A stretch of DNA of 64,000 nucleotides from Acidimicrobiaceae bacterium (GTDB taxonomy: Bacteria > Actinomycetota > Acidimicrobiia > Acidimicrobiales > RAAP-2). A model generated the notes under the pieces. It was not told the DNA's origin. It saw only the letters and a list, made by a program, of their open reading frames with translations, and ran no database searches. Location of the stretch: positions 1 through 64,000 of the forward strand of contig PKYA01000202.1 in assembly GCA_003133545.1 (NCBI GenBank), written 5' to 3'. Of this stretch, positions 9,293-18,354 are shown piece after piece. Position 1 is the first letter of the stretch. Each line of letters starts with the position of its first letter. The position numbers and the translations under genes were made by a program.

Positions 9293-10429
9293 GTGCTGAC
9301 CGTCGGCGTGGACTGCACACCGTTGGTCGGGCGGCGTACCGGCATCGGCAACACCGTCCACGAGCTTCTCGGCGCGCTGGTAGCCGCAGACGACGGCACC
9401 GTGGCCCTCACCGGGTACGGTCTGACCTGGCGGGGCCGGACGAAATTGCCGCCGCTCCTCCCGCCGGGCGTACGGCTGGCACCGCGCCCGATCCCCGCCT
9501 CCCCCGTGCTCGCCCTGTGGGGAAGGGTCGCGTGGCCACCGATCGAATGGTGGACCGGCAGGCTCCAAGTGGTCCACGGCACCAACGCCGTGGTACCGCC
9601 CTCGCGCGCCGCGCGCCTGGTAACCGTCCACGACGTCTCTTGGATCACGTTCCCCGAGCTCGTCGGCGCCGCAAGTCGCCGCTACCCGCGCCTCGTGCGG
9701 GCGGCGGTACGCCAAGGGGCCGTCGTGCACACCCCTTCCGCCTACGTCGCCGGTGAGATCACCGACCTCTTCGGCGTGCCCGAAGAACGAGTGCGGGTCA
9801 TTCCCTGGGGCGTCGACGCCGAAGGTCTCGCACGCCGGGCGGAGAGCGGCGTCGGCCGCGGGCAACCCGACGCCCGTCGCCCGTACCTTCTCGCGGTCGG
9901 CACGTCGGAGCCCAGGAAGGACCTCCCCGGACTGGTGGCCGCTTTCGGCGCCGTCGCCGACCAGGTCGCCGACGTGGAGCTGGTGCTGGCCGGCGCACCC
10001 GGGTGGGGCGAGGACGCCCTCCAGGTCGCCATTGGGCGGCTCCCACCCCGCGTGCGAGCCCGCGTGCGGCGCGAGGGATGGGTCGGCGACCCCGCACCAC
10101 TCATTGCCGGCGCCGCGGCGCTGGCCTACCCCTCGCTCTACGAAGGATTCGGCCTGCCACCTCTAGAGGCGATGACGCTCGGCGTCCCGGTGGTGACCAC
10201 CGCGGCCGGCGCCATCCCCGAGGTGGTGGCGGACGCCGCCCTGCTGGTGCCTCCTCGCGACGTCGATGCCCTCGCCGATGGCCTCCTCGCGGTGCTCACC
10301 GACCGGGCGAGGCGCGACCGCCTGGTGGCGGCAGGTCGTGCGCGCGCCCAGTCGTACCGCTGGTCGGACACCGCCTCCGCCTTCCTCCGGCTCTACCGGG
10401 AGCTGGACAGCAGCCAACGAATCGGGTGA
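9293..10429 (+). CDS. GT4 family glycosyltransferase
   Basis: VLTVGVDCTPLVGRRTGIGNTVHELL..., LAVGTSEPRKDLPGLVAAF, YPSLYEGFGLPPLEAM. Confidence 0.9.
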   Translation: MLTVGVDCTPLVGRRTGIGNTVHELLGALVAADDGTVALTGYGLTWRGRTKLPPLLPPGVRLAPRPIPASPVLALWGRVAWPPIEWWTGRLQVVHGTNAVVPPSRAARLVTVHDVSWITFPELVGAASRRYPRLVRAAVRQGAVVHTPSAYVAGEITDLFGVPEERVRVIPWGVDAEGLARRAESGVGRGQPDARRPYLLAVGTSEPRKDLPGLVAAFGAVADQVADVELVLAGAPGWGEDALQVAIGRLPPRVRARVRREGWVGDPAPLIAGAAALAYPSLYEGFGLPPLEAMTLGVPVVTTAAGAIPEVVADAALLVPPRDVDALADGLLAVLTDRARRDRLVAAGRARAQSYRWSDTASAFLRLYRELDSSQRIG

Positions 10430-10457
10430 CCAGCTCCGGATCAGGCCCGGCGGGTGG

Positions 10458-12179
10458 TCAGGAGCCCGGAGGGGTCACGGCCTGCCGGTTCGGAACCGAC
10501 GGCACGATTGTGCCCGCCGGTCCCTGACCGAACAACCACAAGAGGTTCCCGGTCATCTGTGCAATGACGGCATCCGGACACGACGTCGCCGAGGCGGGGC
10601 AGGGGCTGAGGGCGAAAATCCAGTTCACGGTTCCGGTGTCGATCACCCCGGCGTCGCTTGTCGGGTCCGTGTAGTAGGTCATGTCCGAGTACGTGACGCC
10701 GTTCCACTTGCCTTGGTTCGTGTAGGCCTCCGACAGGGGCACCGGCGAGTGGGCCAGGACTTGAAGATTGACGGGGCCGGAGGAGGGATCGACGTGGTCG
10801 ATGTCCGAGTCGACGACGCCGGGCACCGACGAGCCGTCGTGGAGGCCCGTGCCCTTGAAGATCCAGGCGGAGGCATCCTCGACGACGAAGGGCACCGGCA
10901 GCGCGCCGGGATTGGTGTACCCGCTGTACTCCTCGCCGGTGATCCCGGTGGGCGAGAGGTCGGTCGGCGGCGCGCTCCAGGTGTTCCCCGTGACCTCCAT
11001 CGGGTCGCCCGACCTGTTCAGTGGGTCCTCCGTGGAGTCCCGGTAGTTCACCTCTTCCCGGTCGGGGCCGAACGGCGAGGCCTGCAGGCGGGAGTGGCGG
11101 AGCACCGCCGCCGCGCCGAAGAACACCAGGTTGACCCCCCGGGCCAGCGCAATCTCCGCTGCCTGGCGTTCGTTGTAGGTCCACGTCTCGTCATGGCCCA
11201 GCGAAAGCAGGGCGCGATGGTTGAGGACGATCGATGGATGCTCGTCAATGGTGACGTCGGTGACGTAGGCCACGTCGAGTCCGTGCTCTTCCATGAATTG
11301 CAAGAGGGGGAACTCGTTCCCGAGGAAATCCGACGCGCCGTTCCCCTCCGCGTACGGGCGGTCGAAGGAGACGACGCGTGCGCGGTTGCATGGCGGGTAC
11401 GACACCTTCTGTCCGAGCGTGCAGGGGCCGAGGCCCTGGTAGTACGAGTACCCGCCGTACGTGTTCCAGCCCTCTTCGGTGAGGCTTCGGTTCACGAACA
11501 GGTATGCCGCCGTGCTGTTCGGGTCCCAGACGGTCAAGGGTACGTAGGCCTGCTCGCCGCCGCTGCCGTCCAGCTTCAAGAGGTAGTCGCCCTGGACGAA
11601 GCTGGACGTGATCGGCACGGTAAGCGAAGGCGACCAGTTGTCGCAGCTGACCATGTTGACCCCCGGGGTCACGAGGCATGGGGGTTGCAGCAACCCCGGC
11701 ACCTCCGACGAGCTCCAGACCTGCCGAGCACCTTTGCCCTGGTACCAACCCATCCGGTACGCGACGACGCGGAACGTCGCCGCCGAAGTCGAGACGTAGA
11801 GCACGACCTGCTGCCCGCCGGCCGCGTAATTCTCGTTGGCAAAGCCGTCGATAGAGCCGCTCGCCGGTGCTCCCGTGATGCGCCAGGCCGTCGTGCCGGG
11901 ACGCCGGTTCTCGGCAATGATCGCCGAGGACTCGACACCGGAGGCACCAAGGAACGTCCGGGCACCGGTGGCCGTCCCCATCGGACGAGTCCGGTGATGC
12001 GCTGCCTTCGACCTCTTGTCCGTGTGTGCCCTGCGGCCCGCGCTGCCCGAGGCGACCCCCGCCACGCCGACAACGACGACGGCGAGCACCACACAAGCAG
12101 TCCCCACGTACCTCGCGTGCCGGCGCCAGAGGGCAGCAGCCCGGGCATGGTGACCGCTCGCTTCCCGCGCCGGCGTCAC
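10458..12179 (-). CDS. Membrane-anchored N,N-dimethylformamidase large-subunit-like protein
   Basis: GWYQGKGARQVW, YLFVNRSLTEEGWNTYGGYSYY, LGHDETWTYNERQAAEIALARGVNLVFFG; N-terminal TM. Start moved from 12254 to GTG 12179 because of the exact -10 spacing. Confidence 0.75.
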   Translation of the reverse strand: MTPAREASGHHARAAALWRRHARYVGTACVVLAVVVVGVAGVASGSAGRRAHTDKRSKAAHHRTRPMGTATGARTFLGASGVESSAIIAENRRPGTTAWRITGAPASGSIDGFANENYAAGGQQVVLYVSTSAATFRVVAYRMGWYQGKGARQVWSSSEVPGLLQPPCLVTPGVNMVSCDNWSPSLTVPITSSFVQGDYLLKLDGSGGEQAYVPLTVWDPNSTAAYLFVNRSLTEEGWNTYGGYSYYQGLGPCTLGQKVSYPPCNRARVVSFDRPYAEGNGASDFLGNEFPLLQFMEEHGLDVAYVTDVTIDEHPSIVLNHRALLSLGHDETWTYNERQAAEIALARGVNLVFFGAAAVLRHSRLQASPFGPDREEVNYRDSTEDPLNRSGDPMEVTGNTWSAPPTDLSPTGITGEEYSGYTNPGALPVPFVVEDASAWIFKGTGLHDGSSVPGVVDSDIDHVDPSSGPVNLQVLAHSPVPLSEAYTNQGKWNGVTYSDMTYYTDPTSDAGVIDTGTVNWIFALSPCPASATSCPDAVIAQMTGNLLWLFGQGPAGTIVPSVPNRQAVTPPGS

Positions 12180-12185
12180 CGCGGG

Positions 12186-12191
12186 AGAATA
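12186..12191 (-). promoter_or_regulatory. -10 TATTCT, 6 nt upstream of GTG 12179 (leaderless candidate)
   Basis: Reverse complement reads TATTCT cccgcg GTG. Confidence 0.6.
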
Positions 12192-12222
12192 CACCGTGCT
12201 CTGAGGGCCGGACGGGCGCGGC

Positions 12223-13374
12223 TCAGCGTGCCAGCAGCTCCTCGTAGACGGCATGGGTCTCGCGCGCCGTGCGTTCCCAGCCGAACCCTGCGGCCCTCTG
12301 GCGACCGGCCGACGCCAGGGAGCGCTGCCGGTCGGCGTCGGTGGCCAGCTCGCCGATCGCCTCGGTCCAGCGGCCGACGTCGCGGGCCGGGACCAAGCAC
12401 GCCGCTTCCCCTCCGACCTCGCGCAACGCGGGGATGTCCGAGCAGATCACCGGCGTGCCCTGGACCATGGCTTCCAAGACGGGCAGCCCGAACCCCTCGT
12501 GGAGGCTTGGGAAGGCGAACAGCGACGCGCCGGCGTACAGGGCGCGGAGGTCCTGCTCGTCGACTGGGCCGAGGACGCGTAGCCGGTCGCCGAGCACCGC
12601 ACGATCCCGGTCCGAAATGAGGTCCCGGTGGAGCCACCCCAGCGGGCCGACCAACGCCAGCCGGTGCGGGACGGCATCCGTCCTGACCAGCTCGGCGAAC
12701 GCCTGGACGAGCGTGCCGACGTTCTTGCGGGGTTCGAGGCTGCCCACCCACAAGACGTACGGCGACCCAGCGAGGTCGTGGCGCCCGAGGGCGTCGTCGA
12801 CCTCCGACGGCAGGGCCGTGCGATGGTCGACGCCTGACAGCACGACCCGTAACTGCTCGCGGCGCACGGGGGTATGGGCCACTATCTCGTCGGCGGCGGC
12901 GTGCGTAACCGTGAGCACGACGTCGGCGCGCTCGGCCACCCTCGTGAGCGACCGCTCGTGGAACCGTAGACCTCGTCGGGGGTAGGACTCCGGGTAGAGG
13001 GCGAATGCGGCGTCGTGTACCGTGACCACCAGGTGCCCACGCACCGGCGGTGCGACAGGGGCAGGCGAGTGGACCACGTCCGCACGGCGCAGCGAGGTGG
13101 CGAACAGTTCCGGCCGGGGTGCGCCCAGCACGTTCCACGCGTCGTAGAGCGCGGGACGGGGCAGCGGCAGCCGTACCGTCGGAGCAAGGCCGCGGTCGAG
13201 CTCGAAACGCGCCAGGCCAGCCTCGAGGGCACGGCGGCCATGCCATGCTACAAACGGCACCACCACGTCGGCGGGGAACTCGGCAGCCAGCGCTGCCGTG
13301 AGCCGCGCCGTGTAGCGACCCGTACCGCCCGGTACCCGATAGAAGAGCTGTTCGACATTCATGGCGACACGCAC
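12223..13374 (-). CDS. GT4 family glycosyltransferase
   Basis: VRVAMNVEQLFYRVPGGTGRYTARL N-terminus, LWVGSLEPRKNVGTLVQAF, FPSLHEGFGLPVLEAM; start GTG 13374 (alternative ATG 13362). Confidence 0.9.
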   Translation of the reverse strand: MRVAMNVEQLFYRVPGGTGRYTARLTAALAAEFPADVVVPFVAWHGRRALEAGLARFELDRGLAPTVRLPLPRPALYDAWNVLGAPRPELFATSLRRADVVHSPAPVAPPVRGHLVVTVHDAAFALYPESYPRRGLRFHERSLTRVAERADVVLTVTHAAADEIVAHTPVRREQLRVVLSGVDHRTALPSEVDDALGRHDLAGSPYVLWVGSLEPRKNVGTLVQAFAELVRTDAVPHRLALVGPLGWLHRDLISDRDRAVLGDRLRVLGPVDEQDLRALYAGASLFAFPSLHEGFGLPVLEAMVQGTPVICSDIPALREVGGEAACLVPARDVGRWTEAIGELATDADRQRSLASAGRQRAAGFGWERTARETHAVYEELLAR

Positions 13375-14488
13375 GAAGAGAATCCTCTCAATCCAACCGG
13401 TGGCAGAGCGCGGCGGCTCGGACCACGCGCTGCTCCGCACGTTCCGGTACCTCACCGCGCACGGCTGGGAGTGCCACGTCGTATTCCCCGAGCCGTCGCC
13501 GATGACCGCCGAGTTCGTCGCTGCCGCCGTGACCGTCCATGTCGTCCCCATGCGGCGGTTGACGCGGAGCGGCGGCGTGGGCTACTTCGCCGGCTACGCC
13601 GCGTGCTGGCCGGTGTCGGTGCTGCGCTTGGCCCAGCTGTGCCGGAAAGTACAGCCCGGTGTCATCCACAGTAACTCACTGCACTCGTGGTACGGATGGG
13701 CCGTCGCCTGGCTGCTGCGAACGCCGCACGTCTGGCATGCGCGCGAGATCGTAGTGCAGTCCAGGTGGGCGCTCTCGGTGGAAAGGCAGCTCACCCGGCG
13801 GTTCGCCCGGCGGGTGGTCGCAGTCTCCGAGCCCGTGGCGGCACAGCTCCCTGGTGCCAACGTGGTGGTGGTGCACGACGCCATCGGCGCCGAGGATGGA
13901 TTGTCGCCCGGACGGGCCGGCCGCTTCCGCGCGCGGGTAGGGATCGACGACGACGTCGTGCTCGTCGCCGGCGCCGGGCGTCTCGACACCTGGAAGGGGT
14001 TCGACGTCCTGCTCGCGGCCTTCCCCGAGATCCGTCGGGAACGACCGGATGTAGAGCTGGTCATCGCCGGTGGGGCCGTCCGAGGCAAGGAGCAGTACGC
14101 GGAGCACCTGGCCCGCGTGGCGGAGCAGACGACCGGCGTCCACTGGCTCGGGCCCCGCACCGACATGCCCGACCTGCTGGCCGACGTCGACCTCTTCGTC
14201 CTCCCTTCGACCGACCCCGAGCCGTTCGCATCGGTCGCGGTCGAGGCGCTCGCCTCGGGCGTGCCACTGGTCGCGACCGACCATGGGGGCTCGCCCGAGA
14301 TGCTGCGCGAGTGCCCCGAGGGCACCGGCCGGCTCTTCGCGCCACGTGACGCCACGGCTCTGGCCGAGGCCGTCACCGCCATGGCTCCCGCCGCGCCGTC
14401 GAGCATCGCACGGCGCCGAGCCCGCACGGCGCAGCTGATCGGGGACCAGAGCCAACTCGCCGCCATTTTCGACGACGTGCTCGACTAG
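13361..14488 (+). CDS. GT4 family glycosyltransferase
   Basis: KRILSIQPVAERGGSDHALLRT, LVAGAGRLDTWKGFDVLLAAF, LPSTDPEPFASVAVEALASGVPLVATDHGG. Confidence 0.9.
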   Translation: MATRTKRILSIQPVAERGGSDHALLRTFRYLTAHGWECHVVFPEPSPMTAEFVAAAVTVHVVPMRRLTRSGGVGYFAGYAACWPVSVLRLAQLCRKVQPGVIHSNSLHSWYGWAVAWLLRTPHVWHAREIVVQSRWALSVERQLTRRFARRVVAVSEPVAAQLPGANVVVVHDAIGAEDGLSPGRAGRFRARVGIDDDVVLVAGAGRLDTWKGFDVLLAAFPEIRRERPDVELVIAGGAVRGKEQYAEHLARVAEQTTGVHWLGPRTDMPDLLADVDLFVLPSTDPEPFASVAVEALASGVPLVATDHGGSPEMLRECPEGTGRLFAPRDATALAEAVTAMAPAAPSSIARRRARTAQLIGDQSQLAAIFDDVLD

Positions 14489-15651
14489 ATCCTGCCCCCG
14501 CGGCTCGCCCCCTCGGCAGCCGCGTCACGATAAAGCGCCACCAGTCCCGCAGCACAGGCGTCCCAGGTATATCTCGCCACCCGGTCCCGGCCCGCGGCCA
14601 CCAAAGTGGCGCGGCGCTCCTCGGAATCGAGGACCTGCGCCAGGGTCTCCGCCAGGCGGTCGATGTCGCCGACGTCGACGAAGGCCGCCGCCTCCCCCAG
14701 CACCTCGGGCAGGGACCCGGCCCGGGTTGCCACCACTGGTACACCGGCCGCCATGGCCTGGAGCGGCGGGAAGCCGAACCCCTCGTACACCGAAGGGTAG
14801 GCCAGCACCGTCGCCGCCTGCAGCAGCCCGGCGAGGCTGGCGTCGTCGAGCCACCCGGTACGAACGATCCGACCGGCGAACGGTGACGCCGCTATCGCGT
14901 CGGCCAACTGGTCGGTGCCCCAGCCCTCCGGCCCGGCCAGCACCAGAGAGACGTCCGGGCGGTCCCCCGCCACCTGGTCGAACGCGCGTACCAGCCCGGG
15001 CATGTCCTTCCGGGGCTCGACCGTTCCGATAGCCAGGACGATGCGACCACCACCGCTCGGGAGCAGCCGGGCGACTGCACCCGGGTCGGGCACCGTCATG
15101 GGGGGGACGCCGGGGTGGACGGTTCGCACCCTGGCCGGATCGACGCCGAAGGCCTCGACGACCTCGGCAGCCACGTACACGGAGTCGGTGTGCACCCAGG
15201 CGCCGTGGGCCACGGCCCGGCGGATGAGATCGGGAAAGACCAGTGTGGCGGCATTGCTGAGCTGGGGAAAGCGCACCACGGTGAGGTCGTGCACGCTCAC
15301 CACCTTGGCGGCACGATGCGTCGGCGGCACCACGAAGTTTGTGCCGTGGACGACCTGGACCCGCCCGACGAACCACTCGATCGGCGGCACCTGTGCCCGC
15401 AACCACGCCGCCCGGAGCGGCCGCGCCGGCATGGCCCGCTGATGGACGACCACCCCTGGTGGCAGCCGCTCCTCGATGCCCTGGCGACGGCGCCAGCTGA
15501 CCGCGAACGCGCGCACGTCGAGGTCGGTCCTCTCCCCCAGTGCCTGGAGGGCGCCGAGGCAGAAGACACCGACACCGGTCAGGACCCCAAGGAGCGGTGT
15601 GGCGTCGAAGGCCACGGTGAGCCGCGCCGGCGGCCCATCCGCACCGTTCAT
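14485..15651 (-). CDS. GT4 family glycosyltransferase (paralogue of 9293..10429)
   Basis: VAFDATPLLGVLTGVGVFCLGALQAL, VVHGTNFVVPPTHRAAKVVSVHDLTV, IGTVEPRKDMPGLVRAF, YPSVYEGFGFPPLQAM; start 15651 or 15687. Confidence 0.88.
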   Translation of the reverse strand: MNGADGPPARLTVAFDATPLLGVLTGVGVFCLGALQALGERTDLDVRAFAVSWRRRQGIEERLPPGVVVHQRAMPARPLRAAWLRAQVPPIEWFVGRVQVVHGTNFVVPPTHRAAKVVSVHDLTVVRFPQLSNAATLVFPDLIRRAVAHGAWVHTDSVYVAAEVVEAFGVDPARVRTVHPGVPPMTVPDPGAVARLLPSGGGRIVLAIGTVEPRKDMPGLVRAFDQVAGDRPDVSLVLAGPEGWGTDQLADAIAASPFAGRIVRTGWLDDASLAGLLQAATVLAYPSVYEGFGFPPLQAMAAGVPVVATRAGSLPEVLGEAAAFVDVGDIDRLAETLAQVLDSEERRATLVAAGRDRVARYTWDACAAGLVALYRDAAAEGASRGGRI

Positions 15652-15692
15652 AGGACGGCTGCACTCGGCACCGGTGGAGCCTTGCACACGGC

Positions 15693-16520
15693 TCAGGTCG
15701 TGATCGCTCCGTCGATGGAGAGGATCGCCCCGGTGACATAGGCCGCCTCACCCGATCCGAGGTAGGCGAACGCGCCCGCAATCTCGTGGGGGTAGGCGAA
15801 GCCGATCGGCGTCATCAGACGCTCGATGAGGCGGTAGTCGGCATCCTCGGGCGGACCGAAATTGTGAATGATCGGGGTGTCCACCCCTCCGGGCGCCACA
15901 CCGTTCACCCGGACCCCCCGGGCCATGTACTCCACGGCGAGCGCCTTGGTCAGCATCTTGACCCCGCCCTTGGAGGCGCAATAGGCAGCCGAGTAGGGCT
16001 GCCCGATGATGCCCGCAGTCGACACCGTGTTGACGATGGCGCCACCGTGCTCGAGCATGGCGGGCAGCACCGCCCGACACATGAGGAACGTCCCGGTGAG
16101 GTTGACCGAGATGATTTTGTCCCATCCGGCGAGGGTCTGCTCTGTCGTGTGCGAGAAGCCCCCGATCCCGGCGATGTTGCACAGGTTGGTGATGGTGCCG
16201 AGCTCGTCGGCGGCCCGGGACACGACCGAGGCGACCATCTCCTCGTCCGTCACGTCACAGCGCAATGCGATCGCCCTCCCACCTCGTGCGCGGACCTCCC
16301 CGTTGATCTCGCCGGCCACGAACTCGACCGCGTCCCCGGCGACATCGAGGCAAGCCACCGCCGCGCCTTCGGCGGCCAGACGCCGGGCCGTGGCGCGGCC
16401 GATCCCCGAGCCGGCACCGGTCACCAGGGCCACCCGCCCGTCGTAGCGACCGGCCGTGAACACCTCGGGGGCCGTGCCGCGATTGGGATCGGATTTCCCG
16501 ATTCTGGTGGTAGGGCTCAT
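15693..16520 (-). CDS. SDR family oxidoreductase
   Basis: ALVTGAGSGIGRATA, NIAGIGG, YCASKGG; SD GGAG upstream of ATG 16520. Confidence 0.9.
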   Translation of the reverse strand: MSPTTRIGKSDPNRGTAPEVFTAGRYDGRVALVTGAGSGIGRATARRLAAEGAAVACLDVAGDAVEFVAGEINGEVRARGGRAIALRCDVTDEEMVASVVSRAADELGTITNLCNIAGIGGFSHTTEQTLAGWDKIISVNLTGTFLMCRAVLPAMLEHGGAIVNTVSTAGIIGQPYSAAYCASKGGVKMLTKALAVEYMARGVRVNGVAPGGVDTPIIHNFGPPEDADYRLIERLMTPIGFAYPHEIAGAFAYLGSGEAAYVTGAILSIDGAITT

Positions 16521-16669
16521 GGGCGCTCCTCTCGTGGTGGATCGGGCCAGGCACACCTCGGAGGCCCGGTGCAGCCCCGGGAGGATGCACGGCACGCGAT
16601 GGGGGTCGCGGATCGTAGCAAAGCGCCACGGCGTCGCCCCCGCCGATCGGGTATCGGAGGTGCGCCTTC

Positions 16670-16675
16670 TATGCT
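16670..16675 (+). promoter_or_regulatory. -10 TATGCT, 6 nt upstream of cofD GTG 16682 (leaderless candidate)
   Basis: TATGCT cgctgc GTG. Confidence 0.6.
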
Positions 16676-16681
16676 CGCTGC

Positions 16682-17629
16682 GTGCTGGTCACCCTTTGCG
16701 GCGGTGTTGGGGCTGCCCGCTTGCTTGCCGGGCTCGTCCGCGTCGCCCCGGCCGACACCATCACCGCCGTCGTGAACGTGGGTGACGACATGGTGCTCCA
16801 TGGCCTGCACATCAGTCCCGACCTGGACACCATCACCTACACCCTGGCCGGGATGGACAATCAGGACACCGGCTGGGGGATCTCCGGCGAGAGCTGGACC
16901 GTCATGGACGAGCTGGAGCGGCTCGGCGGCGAGAGCTGGTTCCGTCTGGGCGATCGCGACCTGGCCACGCATCTGTTCCGCACGCAACGCCTCGGCGCGG
17001 GGGACTCCCTCACCGAGGTCACGGCCGCCATCGCGGCGCGGCGCCACATCGACGTGCACCTGCTGCCGGTGACCGACGATGCCGTGCGCACCATGTTGAC
17101 CCTGGCCGAAGCCACTGAGCTCGGGGCCGCCGGCACCGAGGTCGCCTTCCAGGACTACTTCGTGCGGCTGCGCCATGACGTCGCGGTGGGCGCCGTGCGG
17201 TTCGCCGGGGCCGAAGAGGCCCGGCCCACCCCGTCGGTGATGGCGGCGCTCTCCCAGGCAGACCAGATCGTGGTTTGCCCGTCGAATCCGATCGTCTCGA
17301 TCGGGCCGCTCCTCGCTGTTCCGGGCATCCTGACCGCGCTGCGCGAGCGACGCGACGACATCACTGCGGTCTCGCCGATCGTCGCCGGGGCCGCGCTGAA
17401 GGGCCCGGCCGACCGCCTCATGGCCGAGCTGGGAGCCGAGCCGTCTGTGGTCGGCGTGGCGGGTCTGTACGCGCCCTGGGTCGGCACGCTGGTCATCGAC
17501 GAGGCCGATCGCGCCAGCGCCGGGGCGGTCGAGAAGATGGGGATCCGCTGCGTGGTCGCGCCGGCGATCATGGACACGCCGGCGCGGTCCGCCGCGCTGG
17601 CGCGCGTCGTCATCGGCGACCATGCCTGA
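16682..17629 (+). CDS. cofD: 2-phospho-L-lactate transferase (F420 biosynthesis), CofD/FbiA
   Basis: LCGGVGAARLLAGLVRV, NVGDDMVLHGLHISPDLDTITYTLAG, WFRLGDRDLATHLFRT. Confidence 0.95.
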   Translation: MLVTLCGGVGAARLLAGLVRVAPADTITAVVNVGDDMVLHGLHISPDLDTITYTLAGMDNQDTGWGISGESWTVMDELERLGGESWFRLGDRDLATHLFRTQRLGAGDSLTEVTAAIAARRHIDVHLLPVTDDAVRTMLTLAEATELGAAGTEVAFQDYFVRLRHDVAVGAVRFAGAEEARPTPSVMAALSQADQIVVCPSNPIVSIGPLLAVPGILTALRERRDDITAVSPIVAGAALKGPADRLMAELGAEPSVVGVAGLYAPWVGTLVIDEADRASAGAVEKMGIRCVVAPAIMDTPARSAALARVVIGDHA

Positions 17630-18347
17630 CGGCATCACGCTGATCCCCCTCACCGGCATCGGTGAGATCGAGCCCGGAACCGATCTGGCCACCATGGTGG
17701 TCGCCGCGCTGACGCCGGCCCGAGCCGGCGGTCCCGAGCTGCGCCAGGGTGACGTGGTCGTCATCACCCAAAAGGTGGTGTCCAAGGCCGAGGGCCGTCT
17801 CGTCGCCATCGACCCCGACGACCCCGGCGCCAAGGCGGCGCTCGTCGAAGGAGAGTCGGTGCGCATCTTGCGCCGCCGCGGCGATCTCATCATCAGCGAG
17901 ACCCGGCACGGGTTCATCTGTGCCAATGCGGGAATCGACCTCTCCAATGTGGCCCTCGGGTCCGCTGCCCTGCTCCCCGTGGACTCGGACCGCTCGGCGC
18001 GACGGATCCGGGCCGGCCTGCGTGCCCTCCTCGACGTGGAGGTCGGCGTGATCATCTCCGACACCTTCGGGCGTACGTGGCGCCGGGGTGTCACCGATGT
18101 GGCCATCGGTTGTGCCGGCGTGGCGGCGATCGTCGATTTGCGGGGCACACCCGATGCCAACGGCCGCGAGCTCGTCGCGACCGAAGTGTGCGTGGCCGAC
18201 GAGCTGGCGTCAGCCGCCGAGCTCGTCATGGGGAAGGATCGTGGCATCCCGGCCGCGATAGTGCGTGGCGTGCCCGAGGGCTGGCTGCGCCGCTCCTCTG
18301 TGCACGCCGAGATCGTGCGTCCCGCCGGCGAGGATCTCTTCCGCTGA
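17622..18347 (+). CDS. cofE: Coenzyme F420-0:L-glutamate ligase, CofE domain only
   Basis: TLIPLTGIGEIEPGTDLA, VVVITQKVVSKAEGR, ETRHGFICANAGIDLSN, IISDTFGRTWRRGVTDVAIGCAG; 8-bp overlap with cofD. Confidence 0.95.
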   Translation: MPDGITLIPLTGIGEIEPGTDLATMVVAALTPARAGGPELRQGDVVVITQKVVSKAEGRLVAIDPDDPGAKAALVEGESVRILRRRGDLIISETRHGFICANAGIDLSNVALGSAALLPVDSDRSARRIRAGLRALLDVEVGVIISDTFGRTWRRGVTDVAIGCAGVAAIVDLRGTPDANGRELVATEVCVADELASAAELVMGKDRGIPAAIVRGVPEGWLRRSSVHAEIVRPAGEDLFR

Positions 18348-18354
18348 GCGACGC

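Noticed and set aside
10430-10480. Possible terminator between convergent genes (CTCCGG...CCGGAG)
   Set aside because: Only a 6-bp match with a long loop, partly within coding sequence
10266-12620. 784-aa plus-strand ORF
   Set aside because: Antisense to the DMFase-like gene and overlapping GT4 genes; shadow frame
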